Shown here in pieces: positions 1-7,545 of a DNA stretch of 13,392 nt. The stretch's first letter is position 1, and every line of letters starts with the position of its first letter. A program made the translations under genes and the position numbers. Under the pieces are notes generated by a model, which was not told the DNA's origin, searched no databases, and saw nothing but the letters and a program-made list of their open reading frames with translations. Source of the stretch: CALISC01 sp963545195 (GTDB lineage Bacteria > Bacillota_I > Bacilli_A > Acholeplasmatales > Acholeplasmataceae); NCBI GenBank assembly GCA_963545195.1, contig CAUUIA010000018.1:1-13392 (forward strand). The letters run 5' to 3'.

Positions 1-1216
1 AGTTAAAAAACTCACGAGAAATAAACAAATACCTGTCAAAGGTATCTAGAGTTTTTTGAAAGTAAGACTTAATTTCGTCAAGATATTTGCGTTTAGTTTC
101 AACTAGTATATGAATCTCTGTTTTGTTTTTTAAAACACTAGCGTCGCGTTTTTGTTCAATTTTTGTGCTAGTCTCTGCGGCCTGTTCTTTAATTTTGGTA
201 ATTTTTTCGTTAACTACTGCCACTTTTTGGCTAAAGTTTTTTAGGTATTGTGCAATTTGTTTGTTGTAGCTGTCTTTGATTTTAGCGACTTTTTGATTTT
301 GTATACTTTCTGGATACTCATTAATATATACTGAGTTAAGGTCTTCAAAGTAAACTTTTTCAAAACTTTTTAACTCAGTTTTTTTAAGTTTGGCTAAATT
401 ATCTAACTCAACCGTAGGTTTTGTAAGTTTACTTTGATACTCAAGTTCAGTCTCTTTTAAAATATGAGCGTAATTGCTTTCAATGGTTTCAATTATTTTT
501 TGTTGTCTAACGATTTTTTCGTTAAAAAAAGCGTCAATTGTCTTGATACATTGTTCTTTTTCTTGGTTAATTTTTTTAACTTTGGCGTTATAAAAATTAA
601 CCAACGTCTTAAACCAAATTGTGTCATCTGGTTGCTCGCTAATTGGCTCAAAGTTAGTTTTTTCGCTAGTTTTTGGATATGCGGCTTGCAGTTTTTTAGA
701 CTTGGTTTCAAAGTTAGTGTTGATAAAGTTTAGACGCAATTTCAAATTTTGGTCAGCCAATTTTGTCTGGTCTTTTGCAGACTTTAAAATAATATTTTCA
801 TCTTTTAGTTTTTTGTCAGTAAAAGAAATAATTTGTTCATCAAACTCTAAATTATTTTTTTTATTTTCATCTCTTAAAATATTTTTCTTGCTTACCAATC
901 TAAAGTTAGCGCTGTCTACAAACTTTTCCATTTCTGTTTCTTTTTCTAAAAGTTTTTGACTAAACTCTGCTTGTTTTTCTGAAACTTCTTTAAAAATATC
1001 TTTAGTTTTTAGTTTATATTCATGAATTTTGTTGTCTATAAACAAAAAATTAGCCTGAATTTGGCTGTTGATTTTCTTTTCAAGACTACGCACTTCTTCG
1101 GTTGAAAGCGTAAGTTCTTTAATAATTTTGTCAAAAACACTTTCGTACTTTTTAAAGTCTAATGTTGACTTAAAAATGTTTTGAAATGTTTTTATCAGAT
1201 CTTCTTTGTTTAACAT
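1..1216 (-). CDS. coiled-coil protein of unknown function (partial, 3' end outside window)
   Basis: An uninterrupted minus-strand reading frame of 405 codons begins with ATG at 1216-1214 and runs off the left edge without a stop. The product has no signal peptide or membrane segment, so it is probably cytoplasmic. It is dominated by Lys, Glu, Gln and Asn with regularly spaced Leu, Ile, Val and Phe, as expected of long alpha-helical coiled coils; there is one Trp, near residue 207. A less helical stretch, with two Pro, lies at about residues 185-205. I recognise no catalytic motif and do not assign a family. Architectures like this are known in SMC-like, cytoskeletal and phage-shock type proteins, but none of their signatures is visible. 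The ATG follows a near-consensus extended -10 box by 11 bp. The gene is divergent from the lipoprotein at 1345. That it is a real gene is highly likely; its function is unknown. Confidence 0.85.
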   Translation of the reverse strand, partial: MLNKEDLIKTFQNIFKSTLDFKKYESVFDKIIKELTLSTEEVRSLEKKINSQIQANFLFIDNKIHEYKLKTKDIFKEVSEKQAEFSQKLLEKETEMEKFVDSANFRLVSKKNILRDENKKNNLEFDEQIISFTDKKLKDENIILKSAKDQTKLADQNLKLRLNFINTNFETKSKKLQAAYPKTSEKTNFEPISEQPDDTIWFKTLVNFYNAKVKKINQEKEQCIKTIDAFFNEKIVRQQKIIETIESNYAHILKETELEYQSKLTKPTVELDNLAKLKKTELKSFEKVYFEDLNSVYINEYPESIQNQKVAKIKDSYNKQIAQYLKNFSQKVAVVNEKITKIKEQAAETSTKIEQKRDASVLKNKTEIHILVETKRKYLDEIKSYFQKTLDTFDRYLFISREFFN

Positions 1217-1227
1217 ATTCCTTAAAA

Positions 1228-1236
1228 ATTATACCA
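1228..1236 (-). promoter_or_regulatory. extended -10 promoter of the coiled-coil gene
   Basis: Read on the minus strand this is TGGTATAAT, a perfect -10 hexamer with the TGN extension. No good -35 hexamer is visible, which is usual for extended -10 promoters. A start seven bases after the -10 would fall at about 1221, leaving a 5-nt leader before the ATG. The AAGGA just before the ATG would then be only partly transcribed. The transcript is therefore predicted to be nearly leaderless; this is inferred from spacing only. Confidence 0.55.
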
Positions 1237-1293
1237 CAGCAAACAGCTGAATTTTTGGCTTTATTTCGGCTTTTTAGTTTAATTTGCAAATCA

Positions 1294-1337
1294 TTCGCAA
1301 ATTATTTTACAAGGGTATATAATTACCAAAGAAAGGA
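1294..1337 (+). promoter_or_regulatory. promoter and RBS of the lipoprotein gene
   Basis: A TATAAT box lies at 1318-1323, with a weak -35 (TTCGCA, 1294-1299, spacer 18). An AAAGGA ribosome binding site at 1332-1337 sits 7 bp before the ATG at 1345. The predicted leader is about 15 nt. A near-direct repeat (TTTGCAAAT / TTCGCAAAT) around 1284-1302 overlaps the -35 region and could be an operator, but this is only a possibility. This site also decides the start of the gene, because the alternative upstream ATG at 1186 lies before the promoter. Confidence 0.5.
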
Positions 1338-1344
1338 ACTTGAA

Positions 1345-3231
1345 ATGAAAAAAATCTTTTCTTTTACAATTATACTTTTTTTGATTTTTGCACTATTTGG
1401 TTGCGTAGTAATACAAGAATATAGTATAAACGACTTTAATAAGCCAGGTAAGTTAGTTAAAGCAGTTTACGATAAATATGGCGAAGAAATTAAAACAAAA
1501 AACGGTAGGTTTTCAGTAAAACGAAATGGCTTTGTTTTAAAGTATGAGAAGTTAGATAAAGAAAAAGTTAACTTTGATTATTTTAAGACTTATCAAAAAG
1601 ACACGACACTTGAACTAAATATCACTAATTTTTCGTATCCAGGAGATTTTATTTTTAAGTATTTAGTTAAAAAAACAGCAGATGAAAACTACAGATTAGT
1701 GTATTCAGGTACTTTAAAAACTCCAAAGAGCAACATAGTTTTGACTCATGAGTATGACCACGCTTTGGTGATTGCTGAAGTATATTCTCAAGACGGAAAG
1801 ATTTTATTTTTCCAAACTTACCCAGAAATTATTACTTTTAGTAAAGAAAAAGAAAACAACTTTTCGGTTAGAGACTTAAACGCTGCGCAATACAATTATT
1901 TAAAAACCGGCTTTACTCAAAAAAATATACCTGTAAGTTTGCTTGCACAAAATGCCGATTTAATTTATTTTTCAGAAACTCCTAAAGCAGATAAATTTGA
2001 GATATCTGAGTTTTTAACTAAGGTAACTTATGTAAACTTAAACGCCAGTTATTTTGATAAAAAAAATACCGCTGAAGACTATCTATTTATTTCAAAATTT
2101 ATTAATTTAAAAACATTAGTGGCACCTAAAAATATAGACAACGCAGAACTTATAAAACTACTTAAAAAACACCAAAACATTACTGGACTGGTACTAAAAA
2201 ATAACACAAAAATCACAAACGTTAATTTACTAAATACATTAAGTTTAGATGAACTTGAGTTGAACTACGAAGACACAAAACCAGTTGTTTCTGAGTTAAA
2301 TGCTTTAAAAAACAGCAACTTAAAATCGCTTAAAATTGAAGGTAATTTTGATTTATCAAATGTAGATTTTGGAAATAAACTTACTAAGTTAGCACTGGAC
2401 AAAGTTACTCTAAACTCTCTTAATAATATCTCAAAACTAATAAATTTATCTGACTTAAGGCTAAGTAAAGTTAAAGGAATAAATAACGATAATTTCGCTT
2501 TACTAGGCAATTTAAGTAAGCTTAAATATCTAGAAATTACCTACTCAGATATGTTATCTAATCTTTCTTTTTTGGATAAACTAACCCACCTTTCTGAATT
2601 AAATTTAAGTAATTCATCAAACTTCACTACTTTTGATTTTCAAACTAATTTAAGTAAAACCACAATTAAAAAACTTAATTTAAATAACACTAAGTTTGGT
2701 AGTTTAAGTGAATACACTTACTTTAGCAGAGCGCTTTTGTTTACATTAAACAACACTCCTTTTTTAAGTAAGTATCCAGAAATTTTTGATGCAAAAGAAA
2801 TTACTTATTTTGACGGCAAAAACTACATAATTGACCACGTAGACCACATCCACGCCGAGCAGTTTAGTGACCTTTCTCAAGATGAACAAAGTAAGTTTTT
2901 TAAAAAAACTAAAGAAAGTTTTTTTGGTAAAGGTGAAGTTATCGGCTTTGACAAAAAAGGTTATTTTGTAAAGGTAAAAATACTAAATAAAGCAGGACAA
3001 ATAATTGAGCAAATTTACTATTTTCTAGGTTTTCCTGATTTTGAATTTGAGTTTCCAGATTGGCGAGTTGATGAGTTTGAACCAAGTGCTGAAATTAAAG
3101 AAATTGTTCTGAACAGACTAATTCAAAGAAAACTTAAAAAACACCCAGAATTAAAAGCAGAAATTAACAAAATCGCAAAAAACTCAACACTAACTATTTT
3201 TGAAAAAGTTAGTCAAATCAATTTACTTTAA
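1345..3231 (+). CDS. LRR-containing surface lipoprotein
   Basis: This encodes a 628-residue predicted lipoprotein. Residues 1-19 form a lysine-started, very hydrophobic signal peptide ending in LFG, followed by Cys20. Cys20 is the only cysteine in the protein, which supports lipidation by Lgt and cleavage by signal peptidase II, so the mature protein would be anchored on the outer face of the membrane. Residues 21 to about 225 form an N-terminal beta-rich region I do not recognise. Residues from about 229 to 460 carry irregular leucine-rich repeats (patterns such as LxxLxLxxxxxxNxxxL, many NLS motifs). The C-terminal part is mixed, with a charged helix at the end. I chose ATG 1345 because the AAAGGA site and promoter precede it; the frame is open back to ATG 1186, but that extension overlaps the divergent gene and would bury the signal peptide. 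LRR lipoproteins usually bind proteins or host ligands; the partner here is unknown. Confidence 0.85.
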   Translation: MKKIFSFTIILFLIFALFGCVVIQEYSINDFNKPGKLVKAVYDKYGEEIKTKNGRFSVKRNGFVLKYEKLDKEKVNFDYFKTYQKDTTLELNITNFSYPGDFIFKYLVKKTADENYRLVYSGTLKTPKSNIVLTHEYDHALVIAEVYSQDGKILFFQTYPEIITFSKEKENNFSVRDLNAAQYNYLKTGFTQKNIPVSLLAQNADLIYFSETPKADKFEISEFLTKVTYVNLNASYFDKKNTAEDYLFISKFINLKTLVAPKNIDNAELIKLLKKHQNITGLVLKNNTKITNVNLLNTLSLDELELNYEDTKPVVSELNALKNSNLKSLKIEGNFDLSNVDFGNKLTKLALDKVTLNSLNNISKLINLSDLRLSKVKGINNDNFALLGNLSKLKYLEITYSDMLSNLSFLDKLTHLSELNLSNSSNFTTFDFQTNLSKTTIKKLNLNNTKFGSLSEYTYFSRALLFTLNNTPFLSKYPEIFDAKEITYFDGKNYIIDHVDHIHAEQFSDLSQDEQSKFFKKTKESFFGKGEVIGFDKKGYFVKVKILNKAGQIIEQIYYFLGFPDFEFEFPDWRVDEFEPSAEIKEIVLNRLIQRKLKKHPELKAEINKIAKNSTLTIFEKVSQINLL

Positions 3232-3260
3232 AGCACTAATTAGTTGCTATAATTTTTACT
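3232..3260 (+). promoter_or_regulatory. queA promoter (extended -10, leaderless) with overlapping palindrome
   Basis: TGCTATAAT occupies 3245-3253: a perfect -10 box (3248-3253) with the TGN extension. Only 7 bp separate it from the queA ATG at 3261, so the predicted transcription start (3260 or 3261) coincides with the start codon, and no Shine-Dalgarno sequence is present. An imperfect palindrome, AGCACTAATTAGTTGCT (3232-3248, one-base bulge), abuts the -10 and could be an operator, or a weak hairpin ending the lipoprotein transcript. The promoter is seen directly; leaderless initiation is inference. Confidence 0.55.
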
Positions 3261-4280
3261 ATGAAAGTTGACGAATTTAATTTTAATTTAGACCCTAAAA
3301 GAATAGCACAAACTCCTTATCGAAAAAGAGACGACGCTAAACTTTTGGTCTGCAACAGAGAAACTGGTAGTTTAACTGATCTTAATTTTTCAGGCATCCT
3401 CAATTATTTTCAACCAGGCGATGTTCTGGTTTTAAACAACTCCAAAGTTGTGCCTTTTCGTCTACACGGCCAAAAAGAAACTGGTGGTGTGGTAGAAGTG
3501 CTTTTACTCAAACCCACTGAAAAAGGCGTATTTGAAGCGCTTGCAAAACCACAAAAGAAATTAAAAATTGGCACTATTATTACTTTTTCTGCAAAATTGA
3601 CTGCAGAAGTTGTTGAGTTAAAAGAAGAAGGCATAACCTTACTTAAATTAAACTATACAGGCAATTTATTTGAGATTTTAGATGAAATCGGTGAAATGCC
3701 GCTACCTCCATACATTAAAACTAAATGCGAAAACAAAGCAGACTACCAAACGGTATACGCAAAAATTGATGGGTCTGCCGCAGCACCTACCGCTGGCTTT
3801 CACTTTACACCAGAGTTACTTGCTGCACTTAAAAGCAAAGGTGTTGAGATTGCCGAAGTTACTTTGCACGTTGGACTTGGCACCTTTCGCCCACCTACTG
3901 TTGAAAATGTGCTTGATCATAAAATGCATAAGGAAACTTACTTTATCACTAAAGAAACCGCTAGTATTTTAAATAAAGCACTTTTAGAAAAAAGAAGAAT
4001 TGTGGCTTGTGGCACTACTTCTGTTCGGGTTCTTGAGTCTGCTTACCAAGAAAATGTAGGTTTCGCGGAAACTAGCGCCGAAACCGACATTTTTATCTAT
4101 CCAGGTTACCGCTTTAAAGTGGTATCTGGTTTAATTACTAATTTTCATTTGCCGAAATCAACGCTAATTATGCTTGTATCTGCTTTTTGGACCAAAGCGG
4201 ATACTCTTCGTGCTTATCAACACGCAATTGAAAACGACTATCTGTTTTTTTCATTTGGCGATGCAATGTTTATCTACTAA
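3261..4280 (+). CDS. queA: S-adenosylmethionine:tRNA ribosyltransferase-isomerase QueA
   Basis: QueA transfers and rearranges the ribosyl group of S-adenosylmethionine onto preQ1 at tRNA position 34, giving epoxyqueuosine, the penultimate step of queuosine synthesis in the cytoplasm. The 339-residue length and collinear motifs match the family: an N-terminal FNFNLDPKRIAQ-type opening, YQTVYA (162-167), GSAAAPTAGFHFT (171-183), HVGLGTFRP (203-211), GTTSVRVLES (251-260), FIYPGYRFK (278-286), NFHLPKSTLIML (294-305) and FFSFGDAM near the C terminus. It appears full length with no missing block. It is the first gene of a five-gene unit, and the next gene starts 17 bp after its stop. The partner gene tgt is not in this window. 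The start is fixed by the family N terminus although no ribosome binding site precedes it. Confidence 0.97.
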   Translation: MKVDEFNFNLDPKRIAQTPYRKRDDAKLLVCNRETGSLTDLNFSGILNYFQPGDVLVLNNSKVVPFRLHGQKETGGVVEVLLLKPTEKGVFEALAKPQKKLKIGTIITFSAKLTAEVVELKEEGITLLKLNYTGNLFEILDEIGEMPLPPYIKTKCENKADYQTVYAKIDGSAAAPTAGFHFTPELLAALKSKGVEIAEVTLHVGLGTFRPPTVENVLDHKMHKETYFITKETASILNKALLEKRRIVACGTTSVRVLESAYQENVGFAETSAETDIFIYPGYRFKVVSGLITNFHLPKSTLIMLVSAFWTKADTLRAYQHAIENDYLFFSFGDAMFIY

Positions 4281-4297
4281 AAGAAAGAACTTGTTAA

Positions 4298-5098
4298 ATG
4301 AATTTAAAAAATAAAAAAAGATTGATAGATGCCTCTATTTTTGCAGTATTTGCAGCACTTATTGTCTTGTTTTCTTGGGTTCCGCAAATCGGTTTCATTC
4401 AAATCCCTCCGGTTTCGCTAACTATAATTCCGGTGTTTGTGCTGCTTTCTTTAGGTGTTTTGCCGTGGTACTACACAGTTTTACTTGCAAGTATTTTTGG
4501 ACTAAACTCCTGGCTTTATGCCTTGGCTTTTGCAACTTCTCCAATAGACCTGGCGTTTCAAAACTTTTTAGTCGCAGTTCCCGCCCGAGTTTTCTTCGGC
4601 TTTGTTGCTGTTTTTATCTACGCTATATTTAGAAAAATCGGTGAAGACAAAATTTGGAAAAAAGCAGTTTTGTTTATGCTTTATCTTATTTTCTTTGGAG
4701 TTGTTTATTTTGCGTTAGTCCAACTTACTAAAACCTATAGTCTTGGCATGAAAATATTTGTGTTTACGCTAACTTCTGTTTTATTTATAGGTTCTCTTAT
4801 TTTGTTTGTCTTGACCTTTAAAAAACAAACTTTAGTTATAGCCAATACCGTAATTTTAAGTCAAATAATTTATTCAACAATGGTGTTAGGAGCTCTATTT
4901 TTATATTTGCACATCGAAAAACTCTATCCGCCAAATGCTGGTAAGTTATTTTTATCAATAATTTCTTTTAACACAGTTTTGGAAACCCTGCTTTCGCTGT
5001 TAATTTGTGTGCCAATTTACACCGTAGTTCAATTTACTTACAAAGAACACTTTTTAAATAAGGCTGAAAATCTAGATGAAGCAATTACTGATGACTAG
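4298..5098 (+). CDS. ECF transporter S component, probably pantothenate (PanT-like)
   Basis: This is a 266-residue integral membrane protein with about seven to eight hydrophobic helices (roughly residues 11-30, 36-55, 57-78, 88-112, 122-142, 150-172, 183-204 and 218-245). S components of energy-coupling factor transporters bind a vitamin and dock on the shared EcfT/EcfA module. The segment IPPVSLTIIPVFVLLSLGVL, the later FGLNSWLYAL and the motif FQNFLVAVPARVFFGFV at 88-104 follow the ECF S-component pattern of the group that includes pantothenate and related transporters. The next gene is pantothenate kinase and overlaps this one, so pantothenate is the likely substrate; that is inference from context, and another vitamin remains possible. 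The region from 113 to 215 is longer than in many S components. The RBS is weak (AAGAAAG), and translation may depend on coupling to queA. No EcfA or EcfT genes are nearby. Confidence 0.8.
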   Translation: MNLKNKKRLIDASIFAVFAALIVLFSWVPQIGFIQIPPVSLTIIPVFVLLSLGVLPWYYTVLLASIFGLNSWLYALAFATSPIDLAFQNFLVAVPARVFFGFVAVFIYAIFRKIGEDKIWKKAVLFMLYLIFFGVVYFALVQLTKTYSLGMKIFVFTLTSVLFIGSLILFVLTFKKQTLVIANTVILSQIIYSTMVLGALFLYLHIEKLYPPNAGKLFLSIISFNTVLETLLSLLICVPIYTVVQFTYKEHFLNKAENLDEAITDD

Positions 5099-5855
5099 TG
5101 AAATTTTTTTAATAGACATTGGCAACACCAGAGTAAAAACTGCAGTTTATTCTGAAAATAAAATTAAAGTTCTAACTTCTGTTTTAACCAAGGACTTTGA
5201 TAAAAAACATGCTACTGCTCTGCTTAAAGATTTGGCAGTTAAAAAAACACAAATTTACTTTATTTCAGTTGTGCCAAAAGCAACAGAAATTTTAACCGCA
5301 GTTTTAAAAGAGCAAGAATGTGAGTTTACAGAACTAACTTATTTGAAATTACCAGTAGAAATTAAAGAAAATTTCCCAAGCGATATTGGCGCTGACCTCT
5401 TGGCTTTAGTTTTTTCGGTATCAAAAAATGAACGCACTTTGATTGCCGATATTGGTACTTTTAACAAATATCTGTTAATTTATCAAAACAAAATAGAAAG
5501 TGCTGCAATTTCGCCTGGCTACATTTTAAAATACAGCCTGATTTCCAAAGGTGCTTTGCTTTCCGAGCACAGTCCAAAAATTCCGGAAAGTTTGCTTGGC
5601 AATACCACTAAAGACTGCCTAGATAGTGGGATTTACTTCTCGTCGTGTTTTGAAATTTCTGAATTTTTGCGTATAATATATAAAGATAATCCAACCATAA
5701 AATCAGTTTATTTAACTGGTGGTGCTGCTCAGTTTTTTTTAAAAAAACTAAATGTAAATCTCCCTTTAAAATACGACGATACTTTAGTTTTTAAAGGCAT
5801 GATTAAACTGGCTAATTTAATTTTAGGAGGAAAAAAATGGCTGATAAAAAATTAA
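5076..5855 (+). CDS. coaX: type III pantothenate kinase CoaX
   Basis: CoaX phosphorylates pantothenate with ATP, the first committed step of coenzyme A synthesis, in the cytoplasm. The 259-residue protein has the ASKHA-fold signatures in order: DIGNTRVKTAVY (14-25, phosphate loop), SDIGADLLA (102-110, the Asp of GAD being the expected catalytic base), ADIGTFNKY (124-132, second phosphate motif), AAISPGY (143-149), GNTTKDCLDSGIY (175-187) and LTGGAAQF (213-220). Two motifs are atypical: the common Arg after GAD is Leu, and the usual GTATT/GTATK element is GTFNK. The first ATG (5076) lies 23 bp inside the transporter gene; a second ATG at 5091, overlapping that gene's stop by 8 bp, gives an N terminus closer to family length. 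Neither has a good RBS, so translational coupling is likely. The 3' end overlaps the next gene by 19 bp. Confidence 0.88.
   Translation: MKQLLMTSEIFLIDIGNTRVKTAVYSENKIKVLTSVLTKDFDKKHATALLKDLAVKKTQIYFISVVPKATEILTAVLKEQECEFTELTYLKLPVEIKENFPSDIGADLLALVFSVSKNERTLIADIGTFNKYLLIYQNKIESAAISPGYILKYSLISKGALLSEHSPKIPESLLGNTTKDCLDSGIYFSSCFEISEFLRIIYKDNPTIKSVYLTGGAAQFFLKKLNVNLPLKYDDTLVFKGMIKLANLILGGKKWLIKN
5650..5677 (+). promoter_or_regulatory. possible internal promoter within coaX
   Basis: TTGAAA (5650-5655, 5 of 6 matches to the -35 consensus), a 16-bp spacer and TATAAT (5672-5677, perfect -10) lie inside coaX. They would start transcription about 150 bp upstream of the sugar mutase gene. This could let the last two genes of the unit be expressed separately. 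In such AT-rich DNA chance matches are common, so confidence is low. Confidence 0.3.
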
Positions 5856-7531
5856 GTTTAGAAATGGAAGTCTATACACAGTGGTTAAACCAAGAAAAAC
5901 TTCCTCAATACCTACAAGACGAATTAAAGAAATTTGGCAAAAAAGAAATCAAAGAGTCTTTTTACAAAGACTTGGAATTTGGAACAGGTGGTTTGCGCGG
6001 ACTAATTGGACCTGGTACTAACCGTATGAACATCTTTACAGTTAGACGTTGCTCAAAAGGTCTGGCTGACTATATTTTAGAAACCAAAACTTACAAAGAC
6101 CAAGGTGTAGTGATTTGTTATGATAACCGCCACCACTCTAAAGACTTCGCAGAAGAGGCCGCTAGTGTACTTGCTCACGCTGGCATCAAGGTTTACTTAT
6201 TTAAAGAACTTCGCCCTACCCCTATGGTTTCGTTTGCAGTTCGCTACCTAAACGCTGGATTTGGTGTAATGGTCACTGCTTCTCACAACCCAAAAGAATA
6301 CAACGGATATAAAGTTTACAACCACACAGGTGCACAACTAGAAGTTGACGAGGCTAATGCCGTAGTTGAGAAAATTAATGCAATTAAAGATTTGTTTTCA
6401 ATAGAAACAGAGCACGACCCTAAACTAATTGAGTATGTGCTTGAAGACGTGGAAAAAGCATTCTTTAAGGCTTGCGATAAAATTCAGTTAAATAAACCAA
6501 AAGATCCGGTTTCTGTCTTGTTTTCTCCAGTTCACGGAACAGGTGCTACTATTATTCCGCGTTACTTGGAACAAAAAGGTTTTAATGTAGTTAAATACCT
6601 ACCACATATGACAATTGACCCAGATTTCCCAAATGTTAAAGTTGTTAACCCTGAGTTTATCAAAGCTTGGGATGGACTATATCCTTACGCTCAAAAAGAA
6701 AACTGCGAACTGATTTTAATGTCAGACCCAGACGCAGACCGCATAGGTGTGGCCGTTAAACACAATAAAGACTTTGTGTTCTTAAATGGTAATCAAATGG
6801 CGCATGCTCTGCTTTACTACACGCTTTCTCAGCGCAAAGAAAAAGGAACTCTGCCTAAAGACGGAGTCGTAATTTCAACTGTAGTTACTACTGACTTACT
6901 TCGTGTAATGACCGAAGACTTTGACCTTAAGTTTGTATATACTTTGACTGGCTTTAAGTTTATTGCTGGTGAAATGAATAAACTAAAAGAAGGACAATAC
7001 GTATTTGGCTGTGAAGAGTCAATTGGCTTTATTTTAGGTGAACACACTAGAGACAAAGATGCGCTGCAGGCTGCTTACATGTTTTCAGAACTAGCATCTT
7101 GGCTAAAAGGTCGCAATCAAACAATTGTGGATTATTTAGACGAAATTTATGAAAAATACGGCTACTACCTTGAGTACACTGAAAACATTGTCTTAAAAGG
7201 TTTTGAAGGTGCTGAACGTATTCAACGAATTGTTCAAAACTTCCGTGAAACTGGACTTGAGTTAAAAGGACACACTATCGTTAAAGTGGAAGACTACAAA
7301 GCACAAACTAGAACTTATCAAGAAGGCAAAGTTGAAAAAATCACTCTGCCTAAACAAAACTTCTTAAAATACTACCTAGAAGATGGATCTTGGGTAACAG
7401 TGCGTCCTTCTGGAACTGAGCCAAAAATTAAAATCTACTTCTCTGTACATACTTCTTCAAAAGCAAAATCAGTTGAAGAACTTGAGTCAATTAAGAGCCA
7501 AGTTCTGAAAAAAATTAAGAAAATTAAATAA
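5837..7531 (+). CDS. pgcA: alpha-phosphoglucomutase / phosphomannomutase (PgcA-like)
   Basis: This is a 564-residue phosphohexomutase of the alpha-D-phosphohexomutase superfamily. It interconverts hexose 1- and 6-phosphates (most likely glucose) through an enzyme-bound phosphoserine. Key sites are FGTGGLRG (48-55), TASHNPKEYNG (147-157) with the phosphorylated Ser149, the Mg2+-binding DPDADR loop (297-302), the sugar-binding GCEESIGF (391-398) and the phosphate-binding RPSGTEPKIK (523-532). All four domains are present. The length and the N-terminal pattern (FYKDLEFGTGG...TNRMNI) fit the B. subtilis PgcA/PGM2-like group, whose members may also act on mannose or pentose phosphates. The start is fixed by an excellent AGGAGG site at 5825-5830, 6 bp before the ATG. 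The first 19 bp overlap the end of coaX. The product would supply glucose 1-phosphate for surface polysaccharide or glycolipid synthesis. Arginine is mostly CGN here (15 of 18). Confidence 0.93.
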   Translation: MADKKLSLEMEVYTQWLNQEKLPQYLQDELKKFGKKEIKESFYKDLEFGTGGLRGLIGPGTNRMNIFTVRRCSKGLADYILETKTYKDQGVVICYDNRHHSKDFAEEAASVLAHAGIKVYLFKELRPTPMVSFAVRYLNAGFGVMVTASHNPKEYNGYKVYNHTGAQLEVDEANAVVEKINAIKDLFSIETEHDPKLIEYVLEDVEKAFFKACDKIQLNKPKDPVSVLFSPVHGTGATIIPRYLEQKGFNVVKYLPHMTIDPDFPNVKVVNPEFIKAWDGLYPYAQKENCELILMSDPDADRIGVAVKHNKDFVFLNGNQMAHALLYYTLSQRKEKGTLPKDGVVISTVVTTDLLRVMTEDFDLKFVYTLTGFKFIAGEMNKLKEGQYVFGCEESIGFILGEHTRDKDALQAAYMFSELASWLKGRNQTIVDYLDEIYEKYGYYLEYTENIVLKGFEGAERIQRIVQNFRETGLELKGHTIVKVEDYKAQTRTYQEGKVEKITLPKQNFLKYYLEDGSWVTVRPSGTEPKIKIYFSVHTSSKAKSVEELESIKSQVLKKIKKIK

Positions 7532-7545
7532 GAAAGGTTAATTTT

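Noticed and set aside
464..959. Plus-strand open frames at 464-733 and 621-959, rich in Phe, Leu and Ser
   Set aside because: They are antisense to the continuous 405-codon coiled-coil frame; Phe/Leu/Ser-rich frames are what the opposite strand of a Lys/Glu-rich gene gives.
1186..1344. Upstream ATG that would lengthen the lipoprotein by 53 residues
   Set aside because: It overlaps the divergent gene, lies before the promoter, and would place the signal peptide and lipobox in the middle of the protein.
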